Origin: Frigoribacterium sp. PhB24
GTDB taxonomy: Bacteria > Actinomycetota > Actinomycetes > Actinomycetales > Microbacteriaceae
Assembly: GCF_003755185.1 (NCBI RefSeq)
Contig: NZ_RKIC01000009.1
Location: 806,001-870,000 of the forward strand
Direction of reading: 5' to 3'
DNA: 64,000 bases
Positions 1 to 8,749 of the stretch are shown here, in pieces. How positions within the stretch are numbered: the stretch's first letter is position 1; every line of letters begins with the position of its first letter. A program made the translations under genes and the position numbers. The notes beneath the pieces were generated by a model, which saw only the letters and a list, made by a program, of their open reading frames with translations, was not told where the DNA came from and ran no database searches.

Positions 1-66
1 TTCGACTGCGGCCGGATGCTCTCGTCGAGAGGGTCCGGGGGTCGGATTCGCTGCGTGCCTGCCCAT
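1..66 (-). CDS. Possible 5' end of a gene cut by the window edge
   Basis: On the minus strand an ATG at 64-66 opens a frame of 22 codons that stays open to the window edge (MGRHAANPTPGPSRREHPAA...). A TACCCT -10-like hexamer lies about 10 nt upstream of it, with a weak GGACGGA between. In this gene neighbourhood a gene such as dxr or rlmN often follows, but the visible residues do not identify any family. It could equally be non-coding. From 67 to 167 I see only this possible promoter and a GC-rich CCCGGG repeat. Confidence 0.3.
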   Translation of the reverse strand, partial: MGRHAANPTPGPSRREHPAAVE

Positions 67-167
67 GAGTCCGTCCAGGGTAACCGATGGCGCACTGGAG
101 GGCCAGAGACGGCGGTCAGCGTGTCGGGGTGTGATCTCGCCGCCCGGGCCGGAACCCGGGGTGATCG

Positions 168-722
168 TCAGCGCACCGCGAGCATGACGTCGACCACCGT
201 GTCGAGCAGGAGGTCGACCTGACTCTCGCGATAGCCCCCGCGCTTCGCCCGGAAGACCGAGGCACGTACGTCGTCGATGCTGAGGGGCCGCCCATCGGTG
301 AAGTAGCCGTGGAGGCGGCGGGTCAGGCGGTCGACGTCTCGCGGGTGGTAGCCCGACGTCAGGATGCCGACACGGTCGAACCGATGGCCCTGCGGTCGCT
401 CGAGCCGGGCAACGATGTCTTCGGCCCCGGAGCGCGCGGACGAGAACCAGGTGGACTCCGCACCGGACGAGACGGCGCGTTCACGCTCGCGACTGGCGAA
501 GGCGTCCTCGAGACGTTCGAGCGCGGCGTCGACGTGCGCCGTTGAGTAGCCGTTCTTCGTCAGCCCGAAGGCCGTGCGTCGGATGCGTGCCGAGTCGATG
601 CCGAGGCTCGCGTCGCCGGCGTAGGCCTTGCGGGCCTCGGTCAGGAACGCGTCGACCTCGTCGACGACGTAGCCCCGCTTGCCTTGGGGGACGGTCGGAA
701 ATGTGCTGCTCACGGCGACCAT
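168..722 (-). CDS. DivIVA-domain repeat protein
   Basis: A protein of about 185 residues built from four copies of a short DivIVA-like unit with the pattern GY-x4-VD-x2-L: GYVVDEVDAFL near the N-terminus, then GYSTAHVDAALERL, GYHPRDVDRLTRRL and GYRESQVDLLLDTV. The family (DivI1A-domain repeats in actinobacteria) is linked to polar growth and septation proteins such as Wag31, but this protein lacks the long coiled coil of true DivIVA, so its role is unknown. The start is uncertain: upstream in-frame ATGs at 744-746 and 723-725 also exist; I chose the ATG at 720-722, directly before VAVSSTFPTV. It lies downstream of cdsA in the same direction and may be co-transcribed. Confidence 0.75.
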   Translation of the reverse strand: MVAVSSTFPTVPQGKRGYVVDEVDAFLTEARKAYAGDASLGIDSARIRRTAFGLTKNGYSTAHVDAALERLEDAFASRERERAVSSGAESTWFSSARSGAEDIVARLERPQGHRFDRVGILTSGYHPRDVDRLTRRLHGYFTDGRPLSIDDVRASVFRAKRGGYRESQVDLLLDTVVDVMLAVR

Positions 723-785
723 CATGCCGCATCGCCACATGACCACCCGCTGGACGCGCGGCCCGTCGGCGTCGGCCGACCGCGG

Positions 786-1784
786 TCAGGCGAAGAGGAG
801 GTAGAGGCCGTACGCCGCCGCGGCGGACGGCAGCGTGCTGTCGAGCCGGTCGAGGAATCCACCGTGACCCGGCAGCCAGGTGCTGATGTCCTTGATACCG
901 AGATCGCGTTTGATGAGTGATTCGGACAGGTCGCCGATGGTGGCCGTGACGATGATCACGCCTCCGAACACGAAGCCGAACCACCACGGTTCGTCGAGCA
1001 GGAACACCGAGAGCAGGACGGCCGCGATCAGGCTGGCGGCCACCGAGCCGGCGAAGCCCTCCCAGGTCTTCTTCGGGCTGATGCGCGGCGCCATCGGATG
1101 CTTGCCGAAGTTGAGCCCCGTCGCGTAGGCGCCGGTGTCGACGGCGATCACGACGATGAGCGCCGACAGCGTCCACCACTGACCGTCGGGCCGGGCTGCC
1201 ATGAGAACCATGAAGCTGCCGAGGAACGAACAGTAGATCTGGACGAAGGCCCCGGCCCCCAGGTCACGACCAAGCGAGGAGGCGCCACCCCGATGCGAAG
1301 GACGCGCCAACTCGACGAGGCGCCACAGCGACACGAAGACGATGCCACCGACGAGGGCGGCCCATTGTCCGCCCGCGCCGCCGTAGAAGGCGGCGGGGAC
1401 GACCGCCACGCCCGCGAGGACGCTCGGCAGCCGAGGCACGTCGCGGCCCGCGAAACGAAGGGCACTGGCGAGCTCGAAGCACAGCGAGCCGATCAGAGCC
1501 GCCGCGACGATCATGAAGAACGCCTTGACGAAGATCAGGCTGAGCAGGACCGCGGCACCCAGCAGCACGCCCACGGCGATGGCCGCGGGCAGGTTGCGAC
1601 CGGTGCGTGCCGTCAGCTTCTCGTTGCGGGAGTCGAGGCGTGCCTTGCCCGCCCGCAGCTGGTTCTCGATGTCGTGCCTCGCCGCCTGCGCGCGAGCGTC
1701 GAAGTCGGCCCGGCGACTGCCGAGAGTGCTCTTCTGAGCCGGTGACGGGTCGTCGGGGCCGGCGTCGTCGGGTCGCTGTCTCAT
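786..1784 (-). CDS. cdsA: Phosphatidate cytidylyltransferase (CDP-diacylglycerol synthase)
   Basis: Makes CDP-diacylglycerol from CTP and phosphatidic acid, the branch point to all phospholipids; an integral membrane enzyme. 332 residues. A charged cytoplasmic N-terminal tail of about 65 residues precedes a series of hydrophobic helices. The family signature is complete near the C-terminus (about residues 289-315): IKRDLGIKD followed by LPGHGGFLDRLD, which holds the conserved Lys-Arg, Lys-Asp and the HGG-x-x-DR-x-D residues that bind metal and CTP. Its ATG overlaps the frr stop codon (ATGA), so the two are translationally coupled in the rpsB-tsf-pyrH-frr-cdsA order that is standard in actinobacteria. 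A copy of the dispersed AGGAGGCGC motif lies at 1277. Confidence 0.96.
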   Translation of the reverse strand: MRQRPDDAGPDDPSPAQKSTLGSRRADFDARAQAARHDIENQLRAGKARLDSRNEKLTARTGRNLPAAIAVGVLLGAAVLLSLIFVKAFFMIVAAALIGSLCFELASALRFAGRDVPRLPSVLAGVAVVPAAFYGGAGGQWAALVGGIVFVSLWRLVELARPSHRGGASSLGRDLGAGAFVQIYCSFLGSFMVLMAARPDGQWWTLSALIVVIAVDTGAYATGLNFGKHPMAPRISPKKTWEGFAGSVAASLIAAVLLSVFLLDEPWWFGFVFGGVIIVTATIGDLSESLIKRDLGIKDISTWLPGHGGFLDRLDSTLPSAAAAYGLYLLFA

Positions 1785-2341
1785 CAGACCTCGAGCAGCT
1801 CCGCTTCTTTCTTCTTCAGCGCGTCGTCGATCGAGTCGATGTAGCCCTTGGTGATCGACTCGAGCTCTTTCTCGGCACGAGCGACCTCGTCGTCGCCGAC
1901 CTCGGTCTTCTGCGCGTCCAGCGCCTCTTTCGACTTGCGTCGGACGTTGCGCACCTGCACCTTGGCGTCCTCGCCCTTGCTGCGCACGATCTTGACGAAC
2001 TCTTTACGACGCTCCTGCGTCAGTTCGGGGATCGTGACGCGGACGATGGTGCCGTCGTTCGTCGGGTTTGCCCCGAGGTTCGGGAAGGTCGCGATGGCCT
2101 TCTCGATCTCTTTGAGAGCCGTCTTGTCGTAGGGGGTGACGATCATGGTGCGCGCTTCGGGCACCTGCAACGACGCGAGCTGTGCCAGCGGCGTCGGCGT
2201 GCCGTAGTAGTCGACCGGGATCTTCTGGAACAGAGCCGGGTTGATGCGGCCGGTCCGCACCGTGCCGAAGTCGTTCTTGGCGGCGTCGAGCGCCTTGTCC
2301 ATCTTCTCGCGCGTCTCGGTGAGTACGTCGTTGATCGCCAC
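1784..2341 (-). CDS. frr: Ribosome recycling factor
   Basis: Together with EF-G it splits post-termination ribosomes. 185 residues, the usual length. The N-terminus ([20 protein letters not shown]) and the block [16 protein letters not shown], followed by [20 protein letters not shown], are diagnostic of the family, including the conserved Arg residues of the long three-helix bundle domain. The ATG is 38 bp downstream of pyrH, preceded by AAGGAG on the minus strand. Its stop overlaps the start of cdsA by the ATGA arrangement. Confidence 0.98.
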   Translation of the reverse strand: MAINDVLTETREKMDKALDAAKNDFGTVRTGRINPALFQKIPVDYYGTPTPLAQLASLQVPEARTMIVTPYDKTALKEIEKAIATFPNLGANPTNDGTIVRVTIPELTQERRKEFVKIVRSKGEDAKVQVRNVRRKSKEALDAQKTEVGDDEVARAEKELESITKGYIDSIDDALKKKEAELLEV

Positions 2342-2379
2342 TGGTGCTCCTTGTTCGGTTCGCGGTCGAGTTTAGTCGT

Positions 2380-3099
2380 CTAGTTGCTGACGATGGTTCC
2401 GATGCGTTCGCCGCGGATGGCCCGGGCGATGTTGCCCTCGCCTTCCATGCCGAACACGTGCATGGGCATGCCGTTGTCCATGCAGAGGCTGAACGCGGTC
2501 GAGTCGACGACCTTGAGCCCCTGCATCAGCGCCTCTTGGTAGGTGAGTCGGTCGAGCTTGACCGCCGTCGGGTCGTGGCGCGGGTCGGCCGAGTAGACGC
2601 CGTCGACGCCGTTCTTGGCGACGAGGACCTCGGTGGCACCGATCTCGAGCGCCCGCTGGGCAGAGACGGTGTCGGTCGAGAAGTACGGCAGCCCGGCGCC
2701 GGCTCCGAAGATGACGACGCGGCCCTTCTCGAGGTGTCGCTCGGCACGACGCGGGATGTAGGGCTCGGCGACCTGGGTCATGGCGATGGCCGACTGGACA
2801 CGGGTCGCGGCACCGGCCTGCTCGAGGAAGTCCTGGAGGGCGAGGGCGTTCATGACGGTGCCCAGCATGCCCATGTAGTCGGCGCGACCGCGGTCCATGC
2901 CGCGCTGGCTCAACTCGGCCCCGCGGAAGAAGTTGCCGCCGCCGACCACGATCGCGATCTCGACGTCGGTCGCCGCGTCGGCGATCTCTCGGGCGATGGC
3001 GCCGACCACGTCGGGGTTGACGCCGAGCTGACCGCCGCCGAAAGCCTCGCCCGAGAGCTTCAACAGGACGCGCCGGCGTCCGGTGGTTTGCGATGTCAT
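2380..3099 (-). CDS. pyrH: UMP kinase
   Basis: Phosphorylates UMP to UDP, feeding all pyrimidine nucleotide synthesis; a cytoplasmic hexamer of the amino-acid kinase fold. 239 residues. The Gly-rich nucleotide site [11 protein letters not shown] is near residue 12 and [11 protein letters not shown] near residue 50; [16 protein letters not shown] and [15 protein letters not shown] are other family blocks. It lies between tsf and frr, the widespread bacterial order, and separated from tsf by 151 bp that include a strong terminator, so it probably has its own promoter. No promoter could be singled out in that gap. Confidence 0.98.
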   Translation of the reverse strand: MTSQTTGRRRVLLKLSGEAFGGGQLGVNPDVVGAIAREIADAATDVEIAIVVGGGNFFRGAELSQRGMDRGRADYMGMLGTVMNALALQDFLEQAGAATRVQSAIAMTQVAEPYIPRRAERHLEKGRVVIFGAGAGLPYFSTDTVSAQRALEIGATEVLVAKNGVDGVYSADPRHDPTAVKLDRLTYQEALMQGLKVVDSTAFSLCMDNGMPMHVFGMEGEGNIARAIRGERIGTIVSN

Positions 3100-3205
3100 G
3101 CGAGTCTCCGTCTCGTCGTGGCCGTAGCCAGGTTAGCGAGTTCGGGCTGGTCGCCGCCCGTCGCCGATGGTGCGCCCGGCGTCGTCCCCACGGCCGGGCA
3201 TGGGA

Positions 3206-3239
3206 ACGGGGCCCGAGACGCGTTCGTCTCGGACCCCGT
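3206..3239 (-). terminator. Terminator after rpsB-tsf
   Basis: A 15-bp stem with one mismatch (ACGGGGCCCGAGACG, loop CGTT, CGTCTCGGACCCCGT) lies 11 bp past the tsf stop. There is no clear T tract, as is common in high-GC actinobacteria. It separates tsf from the downstream pyrH on the same strand. Confidence 0.75.
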
Positions 3240-3250
3240 CACGGTGCTGC

Positions 3251-4078
3251 CTAGGCGCCGACCTTGATGCGGGCGAAGCCCGTGATCGAGAGTCCGGCCT
3301 CGTCGACGACCTTCGCGACCGACAACTTGTTGTCCTTCGCGTAGGCCTGGTCGAGCAGGGCGATCTCTTTGAAGAACCCGGTGAGGCGACCTTCGATGAT
3401 CTTGGGCAGGGCCGCTTCGGGCTTGCCCTCGTTCTTCGCGGTCTCTTCGACGATCGCGCGCTCCTTGTCGACCTGCTCGCTCGGCACGTCGTCGCGCGAC
3501 AGGTACGTCGGCGCGGCGAACGCGATGTGCTGAGCGATCGACCGAGCGGTCTCGGCGTCGTCACCGGTGTAGCCCACGACCACACCGACCTGCGGGGGCA
3601 GGTCCTTCGAGGTCTTGTGCAGGTAGATGGCGAACTGCTCGCCCTCGATGCGGCTGACGGTGCGCAGTTCGACCTTCTCGCCCATGAGCGCGGCCTCGTC
3701 GTTGACGAAGGCCTCGACGGTCTGACCACCGATCGCGGAGGAGTTGCCCTCGGCGGCGCTGGAGGCGGCGGCCGCGTGCACGGCCTCGAGGACCTGGTCG
3801 GCCAGGGCGACGAACTTCTCGTTCTTCGCGACGAAATCGGTCTCGCTGGCGAGCTCGATCAGCGTGGCGTAGCCCGAGCCGGGCTTCGCGGCGACGAGAC
3901 CGGCGGTGGTCTGACGGCCCTCGCGCTTGGCGACGCCCTTCAGTCCCTTGACGCGCAGGATCTCGACGGCCTTCTCGATGTCGCCGTCGGCTTCTTCGAG
4001 GGCGTTCTTGCTGTCGACCATGCCCGCGCCGAGGCGGTCACGGAGGATCTTGACGTCAGCGATGGTGTAGTTGGCCAT
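3251..4078 (-). CDS. tsf: Elongation factor Ts
   Basis: Nucleotide exchange factor that releases GDP from EF-Tu. 275 residues. It begins MANYTIADVKILRDRLGAGM, the conserved UBA-like N-terminal domain, with the TDFVAKN core motif near residue 80 that inserts into EF-Tu. The frame stays open far upstream, but the ATG at 4076-4078 gives the family start and is preceded by AAGGAAGT on the minus strand. It follows rpsB by 44 bp, and the two form the usual translation-factor operon. Confidence 0.98.
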   Translation of the reverse strand: MANYTIADVKILRDRLGAGMVDSKNALEEADGDIEKAVEILRVKGLKGVAKREGRQTTAGLVAAKPGSGYATLIELASETDFVAKNEKFVALADQVLEAVHAAAASSAAEGNSSAIGGQTVEAFVNDEAALMGEKVELRTVSRIEGEQFAIYLHKTSKDLPPQVGVVVGYTGDDAETARSIAQHIAFAAPTYLSRDDVPSEQVDKERAIVEETAKNEGKPEAALPKIIEGRLTGFFKEIALLDQAYAKDNKLSVAKVVDEAGLSITGFARIKVGA

Positions 4079-4122
4079 GTGTCTGACTTCCTTTCGTGGA
4101 GTCGGAAGGGTGAGGAAGAGGA

Positions 4123-5061
4123 CTACTTCGAGTCGGCGTCGGCCGGCTCGGCCGCAGTGGCCTCGGCGACGGGCTCGACGACCGGCTCGCCCAGGGGCTT
4201 CGCGGCCACCTGCGCGTCGGCGTCGTTCTCCTCGACAGGTGCCTCGGCGACGGGAGCCTCGGCAGCAGGCGCCTCGGTCGCGGCGTCGGCCGCCTTGGCC
4301 TCGCCCTGTGCCAGCAGCTCGGCCTCCCATTCGGCCATGGGCTCGACGGGCTGGTCGGCGTCCTCGGGCTTCTGGTGACGCTGCACCAGGCCCTCGGCGG
4401 CGGCGTCGGCGACGATGCGCGTCAGCAGGCCGACGGAACGGATGGCGTCGTCGTTGCCCGGGATCGGGAAGTTGATCTCGTCGGGGTCGCAGTTGGTGTC
4501 GAGGATGCCGATGACCGGGATGCCCAGCTTCTTGGCCTCGTCGATCGCGAGGTGCTCTTTCTTGGTGTCGACGACCCAGAGAGCGGACGGCGTCTTGGTG
4601 AGGTTGCGGATTCCGCCGAGCGTCTTGTGCAGCTTGTCGAGCTCGCGCTTCTTGATCAGCAGTTCTTTCTTGGTGAAGCCCTGCGTCGTGTCGTCGAAGT
4701 CGATGTCCTCGAGCTCTTTCATGCGGGCGAGGCGCTTCGAGACCGTCTGGAAGTTGGTCAGGAGGCCACCGAGCCAGCGCTGGTTGACGAAGGGCTGACC
4801 GACGCGGTTGGCCTGCTCGGCGATGGAACCCTGCGCCTGCTTCTTGGTGCCGACGAAGAGGATGGTGCCGCCGTGGGCGACCGTCTCTTTGACGAAGTCG
4901 TAGGCCTTGTCGATGTAGCCCAGCGACTGCTGCAGGTCGATGATGTGGATGCCCGAGCGCTCGGCGAGGATGAAGCGCTTCACCTTCGGGTTCCAGCGAC
5001 GGGTCTGGTGTCCGAAGTGGACGCCGCTGTCGAGCAGCTGGCGGATGGTGACGACGGCCAT
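4123..5061 (-). CDS. rpsB: 30S ribosomal protein S2
   Basis: S2 of the small ribosomal subunit; 312 residues. The start [20 protein letters not shown] is the family N-terminus, and it is preceded by a good AAGGAG ribosome binding site 7 nt upstream of the ATG, so the longer open frame to 5172 is not used. The globular domain ends near residue 235. After it comes an actinobacterial low-complexity tail of about 75 residues rich in Ala, Glu, Pro and Val with imperfect AEAP repeats; its function is unknown. First gene of the rpsB-tsf operon, with a leader hairpin just upstream of the ribosome binding site. Confidence 0.98.
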   Translation of the reverse strand: MAVVTIRQLLDSGVHFGHQTRRWNPKVKRFILAERSGIHIIDLQQSLGYIDKAYDFVKETVAHGGTILFVGTKKQAQGSIAEQANRVGQPFVNQRWLGGLLTNFQTVSKRLARMKELEDIDFDDTTQGFTKKELLIKKRELDKLHKTLGGIRNLTKTPSALWVVDTKKEHLAIDEAKKLGIPVIGILDTNCDPDEINFPIPGNDDAIRSVGLLTRIVADAAAEGLVQRHQKPEDADQPVEPMAEWEAELLAQGEAKAADAATEAPAAEAPVAEAPVEENDADAQVAAKPLGEPVVEPVAEATAAEPADADSK

Positions 5062-5081
5062 GGTCGTTCTCCTTGGTTCTG

Positions 5082-5101
5082 GGCGCACCCGCGGGTGCGC
5101 C
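5082..5101 (-). promoter_or_regulatory. rpsB leader hairpin, possible autoregulatory site
   Basis: The perfect palindrome GGCGCACCCGCGGGTGCGCC folds into an 8-bp stem with a CGCG loop. It ends about 8 nt before the rpsB ribosome binding site. Autogenous control of rpsB by S2 through the mRNA leader is known in Escherichia coli; that this hairpin does the same here is inference. Confidence 0.45.
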
Positions 5102-5302
5102 TGCTTGTCGGTTGTCGGGCGACCGGTCGGTCGCCACTGCCTGGCGCCCGGGCACACGTCCGCCGAGCACACCGTGAGGCGCGTTCGGACCGAGTGGACA
5201 TGGAGGCCGGATACGGCGCGAGGCGAGCGGGTCGCCTCGGCGTCGGTGCGTCCGAGGACGCACAGGGCACGCGAAGTCAGCCTGCCGAGCAGACTGCATC
5301 GC

Positions 5303-5308
5303 TCATGT
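5303..5308 (-). promoter_or_regulatory. Candidate -10 element for rpsB-tsf
   Basis: TAACAT on the minus strand fits the actinobacterial TANNNT -10 pattern. No convincing -35 hexamer was found at the right distance, so this is weak. Confidence 0.3.
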
Positions 5309-5333
5309 TAGCACCACCGACGGGCACCAGGAG

Positions 5334-5367
5334 GCGGTGGTCACCGCACGAGGACGGCGACCACCGC
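5334..5367 (-). terminator. Terminator after the BCCT transporter
   Basis: Arms GCGGTGGTC and GACCACCGC pair perfectly and the stem continues inward with one mismatch (CCG/CGG). It lies 15 bp past the transporter stop codon. Confidence 0.6.
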
Positions 5368-5382
5368 GCACCCGCACGTCGA

Positions 5383-7098
5383 CTACGAGCGGCGCCGACC
5401 GAGGCCGAGGAGACCGCGCTTGGGGGCCCGCGCCTCCTCGAGTCCGTAGTGGTCGCCGAAGTCGTCACGCAGCTGCATGCGCTGGGCGCGCAGGAACCGT
5501 CGGTGCTCGGCGTCGAAGGCGCGGAAGGTCGCGACGCAGATGCCGATCATGACGACGCTGAACGGCAGGGCCGTGATGATCGCGGCCGTCTTGAGGGCGT
5601 CGAGCCCGCCGGTGACCAGCAGGGCGATGGCGACGAGGGCCGTGACCACGGCCCAGAAGATGCGAACCCAGGTCTTCGGCTCGGTGTCGCCGCCGGTCGA
5701 GATCATGCCCAGGACCAGCGAGCCCGAGTCGGAGGACGTGATGAAGAACAGTCCGATCAGCAGGATGGCGCCGAAGACGGCGATCGATCCGCCGGGCAGC
5801 CCCTGGAGCATCTCGAACAACGCGCCCTCGGTGTCGACCGAGCCGTCGGCGCCCACCAGGCCACCGCCCCCGAAGACCTCGCGGTAGAGCGCGGCGCCGC
5901 CCATGACGCTGAACCAGAGGAAGGTCAGCAGGGTGGGCACCACCAGCACGCCGACGACGAACTCGCGGACGGTCCGGCCCTTCGAGATGCGCGCGATGAA
6001 GATGCCGACGAAAGGCGCCCACGACATCCACCACCCCCAGTAGAAGGTCGTCCAGGCACCCTGCCAGGCCTCGCCCTCGGCCCCCGAGAAGGCGCTGACC
6101 GTGAAGGTCAGGCCCACGACGTTCTGCAGGTAGTTGCCGAGCGACTGGACGAAGTCACGGAGCAGGAACAGCGACGGGCCGCTGACCAGCACGAAGACGA
6201 GCAGGAGGGCGGCCAGCACGATGTTGATGTTCGAGAGCCACTTCATGCCCTTGGTGACGCCGCTGACCAGGGAGAAGATCGTGACGCCCGTGATGGCCGC
6301 GATGAGGATGACCTGGATCACCAGGGTCGGTTCGGCGATGCCGGCGGCCGACAGCCCGGCCGAGATCTGCAGCACGCCGAGACCGAGCGACGTCGCGACG
6401 CCGAACAGCGTGCCGACGACCGAGACCACGTCGATGACGTTGCCCCACAGGCCGTGGATTCGCGTACCCAGCAGGGGTTCGAGGGCGTACCGGATCGACA
6501 CCGGGCGGCCACGGCGGTGGATCGCGTAGGCCATCCCGAGCCCGACCACGATGTAGATCGCCCACGCGTGGACGCCCCAGTGCAGGTACGTCTGGCTCAG
6601 GGCCTGGCCGGCGAGCTGGTTGTCGTCGCCGGTCACCCCGGGGCGTGGGCTCGCGTAGTGGCTGAGCGGTTCGGCGACACCGTAGAACACCAGGCCGATG
6701 CCCATGCCCGCGGCGAAGAGCATGGACAGCCACGACAGGCGCGAGAACTCGGGCTCGTCGTCGTCCTTGCCGAGCTTGATGTCGCCGTAGCGGCTGACGC
6801 CCATCCACAGGGCGAAGACCACGAAGACGGCCGCGAGCAGCACGTAGTACCAGCCGAACGCGCCCACGATGCCGCTCTGGACCGAGCCGAACAGGCCCTC
6901 GGCCACGGTCGGGAAGGCCATGGCGAAAACCACGAAGCCCAGGATGACGGCCGCTGCGGGCCAGAAGACCCACGGGGCGAAGGCCCTCTTGCGGGTCGTG
7001 ACCGGCGCCTCCTGGCTGTGGTCGCGGGCGGCGCTCGTCGCGTCGCCGGGTGTCTCGTCGGCGGGCACGACCTGCGTCGAGTCGTCGGCGTGGCTCAT
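5383..7098 (-). CDS. BCCT-family osmolyte transporter (glycine betaine/choline type)
   Basis: Sodium- or proton-coupled importer of quaternary ammonium osmolytes such as glycine betaine, located in the cytoplasmic membrane with 12 predicted helices. 571 residues. The glycine-rich stretch GMGIGLVFYGVAEPLSHYA and the tryptophan-rich substrate region WGWWMSWAPFVGIFIARISK are hallmarks of the BetP/OpuD family; the latter leads into the conserved amphipathic segment GRTVREF. Hydrophilic N-terminal (about 45 residues) and C-terminal tails are present, as in osmosensing members, but substrate and osmosensing cannot be read from sequence. The ATG at 7098 has an AGAGGA site upstream. The last codons carry a dispersed GCGCCTCCT motif copy (5430). 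Confidence 0.92.
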   Translation of the reverse strand: MSHADDSTQVVPADETPGDATSAARDHSQEAPVTTRKRAFAPWVFWPAAAVILGFVVFAMAFPTVAEGLFGSVQSGIVGAFGWYYVLLAAVFVVFALWMGVSRYGDIKLGKDDDEPEFSRLSWLSMLFAAGMGIGLVFYGVAEPLSHYASPRPGVTGDDNQLAGQALSQTYLHWGVHAWAIYIVVGLGMAYAIHRRGRPVSIRYALEPLLGTRIHGLWGNVIDVVSVVGTLFGVATSLGLGVLQISAGLSAAGIAEPTLVIQVILIAAITGVTIFSLVSGVTKGMKWLSNINIVLAALLLVFVLVSGPSLFLLRDFVQSLGNYLQNVVGLTFTVSAFSGAEGEAWQGAWTTFYWGWWMSWAPFVGIFIARISKGRTVREFVVGVLVVPTLLTFLWFSVMGGAALYREVFGGGGLVGADGSVDTEGALFEMLQGLPGGSIAVFGAILLIGLFFITSSDSGSLVLGMISTGGDTEPKTWVRIFWAVVTALVAIALLVTGGLDALKTAAIITALPFSVVMIGICVATFRAFDAEHRRFLRAQRMQLRDDFGDHYGLEEARAPKRGLLGLGRRRS

Positions 7099-7118
7099 CG
7101 GAAATCCTCTCAGAATGC

Positions 7119-7151
7119 GAACGTCCCGCCCAGGATCTGGACGGGACGTTC
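7119..7151 (-). terminator. Hairpin between MFS and BCCT genes
   Basis: GAACGTCCCG and CGGGACGTTC pair perfectly over 10 bp, with a further CC/GG and a small inner CCAG/CTGG stem. It lies 17 bp past the MFS stop and 21 bp before the BCCT start, so it probably ends the MFS transcript; a 5' leader role for the BCCT gene is also possible. Confidence 0.65.
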
Positions 7152-7167
7152 ATCGATCATGCCAGGG

Positions 7168-8616
7168 TCAGGCCTTCGCAGCCCGCCCCGCGTCGGCCTG
7201 GACGGCCGAGGTGCCCATCTCTTCGAGCGAGCGCCCCTTGGTCTCGGGGATCTTCGCGAGGACGAAGAAGAACGAGACGAGCGCGAAGAACGCGAAGATG
7301 CCGTACGACAGCGTGAGGCTGAGTGCCGCCAGGGTCGGGAACGACACCGTCACGATGAAGTTGGCGATCCAGTTGGCCATGCTGCCCACGCCGAGGGCCG
7401 TTGCACGGATGCTGTTCGGGAACATCTCGCCGAGCAGCACCCACATGAGCGGGCCCCACGTCGCACCGAACGACACGACGAAGAGATTGGCCGCGACCAG
7501 GGCCACCGGGCCCCAGGCACCGGGCAGCGACGGGTCGCCGCTGGCCGAGGTGGTGGCCTGGCTGAAGGCCAGGGCGGTCACCGCGAGGCTCACGAACATG
7601 CCGATCGAGCCGGTCAACAGCATCGGCCGACGACCGACCTTGTCGACCAGGCCGATGGCGATGAAGGTCACCGCCACGTTGACCACGGCGGTGATCGTCG
7701 AGATGAGGAACGAGTCCTCTTCTTGGAAGCCGACGGCCTGCCAGAGGGTGGTGGAGTAGTAGAAGATCACGTTGATGCCGACGAACTGCTGCAGCACGGC
7801 GAGGATGATCCCGACCCAGACGATGGGCTGCAGACCGAAGCGGGTGCCGCGGATGGACGACTTCTTCTCGAGCTCGGCCTCGGTGCGGATCGAGTCGGTG
7901 ATCTCTTTCAGGCTCGTCTCGACCGTCTCGGCCGGCACGATGGACTGGAGCACCTTCTTGGCCTCGTCCTCGCGCCCGTCACCGGCGAGGTACCGCGGCG
8001 ACTCGGGCAGGCGCCAGGCCAGGATGCCGTAGACGACCGACGGGACGATGCCGACGAGGAACATCCAGCGCCAGGCGGCGAGACCGAAGAGCGACGGCTC
8101 GGAGGCGCCGCCCGCCGTGACCGCGAAGAGCTGGTCCGACAGCAGGGCGGCGAAGATGCCGAGCGTGATGGCGAGCTGCTGGAACGACGCCAGACGACCA
8201 CGGATGGCCTTGGGCGAGACCTCGCTGATGTAGGCGGGGGCGATGACCGACGCGATGCCGATTCCCAGGCCGCCGATGACGCGCCAGAGGACGAGGTCCC
8301 AGACGGCGAATGCCGCCGCGGCCCCGATCGAGCTGATCAGGAACAGTCCGGCACCGATCAGCATGACCTTGATGCGGCCCATCTTGTCGGCGAGGCGACC
8401 GGCGACGTAGGCACCGATGGCACAGCCGATCAAGGCCGACGCGACCGCGAAGCCCGAGGCGAACTCGGTGAGGCCGAACTCGTCGGTGATCGACTGGACG
8501 GCGCCGTTGATGACGGACGAGTCGAAACCGAACAGGAATCCGCCGATGGCCGCCGCCACGGCGAGCGCGGTCACCCGCCTGTTCAAACTCTTCGTCGTTG
8601 CAGTGGTGTTCGACAC
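7168..8616 (-). CDS. MFS sugar porter (sugar:H+ symporter)
   Basis: Proton-coupled sugar importer of the sugar porter family (XylE/GalP/IolT type), 482 residues and 12 membrane helices. Signatures seen: GRLADKMGR after helix 2, WRVIGGLGIGIASVIAPAYI with EVSPKAIRGRL after helix 4-5, PESPRYL in the central loop, VDKVGRRPML in the second half and PETKGRSLEEM at the end of helix 12. The sugar cannot be predicted; inositol, xylose and glucose carriers share these motifs. The start is the GTG at 8614-8616, chosen because GAAGGAG lies 7 nt upstream; the frame continues upstream without a better start. The divergent gene is the M23 peptidase at 8750, with 133 bp between them for promoters. Confidence 0.93.
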   Translation of the reverse strand: MSNTTATTKSLNRRVTALAVAAAIGGFLFGFDSSVINGAVQSITDEFGLTEFASGFAVASALIGCAIGAYVAGRLADKMGRIKVMLIGAGLFLISSIGAAAAFAVWDLVLWRVIGGLGIGIASVIAPAYISEVSPKAIRGRLASFQQLAITLGIFAALLSDQLFAVTAGGASEPSLFGLAAWRWMFLVGIVPSVVYGILAWRLPESPRYLAGDGREDEAKKVLQSIVPAETVETSLKEITDSIRTEAELEKKSSIRGTRFGLQPIVWVGIILAVLQQFVGINVIFYYSTTLWQAVGFQEEDSFLISTITAVVNVAVTFIAIGLVDKVGRRPMLLTGSIGMFVSLAVTALAFSQATTSASGDPSLPGAWGPVALVAANLFVVSFGATWGPLMWVLLGEMFPNSIRATALGVGSMANWIANFIVTVSFPTLAALSLTLSYGIFAFFALVSFFFVLAKIPETKGRSLEEMGTSAVQADAGRAAKA

Positions 8617-8749
8617 CTGTACTCCTTCACGGCTCGAGGAGCAGGGCTCGTGGCCACGACTCCCCCACAAACGGTGTGCACGGGGTGTTCATGCACGGGT
8701 GAACCTTACGCCTCGCCGTGAAAGCTTGCGCAACCGGCAAGGTGCCGGT

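Larger units (their letters stand above)
5062..5382 (-). other. Intergenic region: rpsB leader and BCCT-gene 3' end
   Basis: A 321-bp stretch without a gene. From rpsB outwards it holds an AAGGAG ribosome binding site (5068-5074), a perfect 20-bp palindrome (5082-5101), about 200 bp without obvious structure, a TAACAT -10-like hexamer at 5303-5308 on the minus strand that could start a leader of about 240 nt, and a hairpin (5334-5367) that probably terminates the transporter gene upstream. Confidence 0.6.

Noticed and set aside
4375-8721. A 1448-codon open frame on the plus strand
   Set aside because: It runs antisense through rpsB, the BCCT and MFS genes. Its protein is a low-complexity string of Arg, Glu, Asp and Gly typical of a shadow frame in high-GC DNA.
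8700-8745. GAAAGCTTGCGCAA upstream of the MFS gene as a LacI-type operator
   Set aside because: Only partly symmetrical and no regulator nearby; too weak to list.
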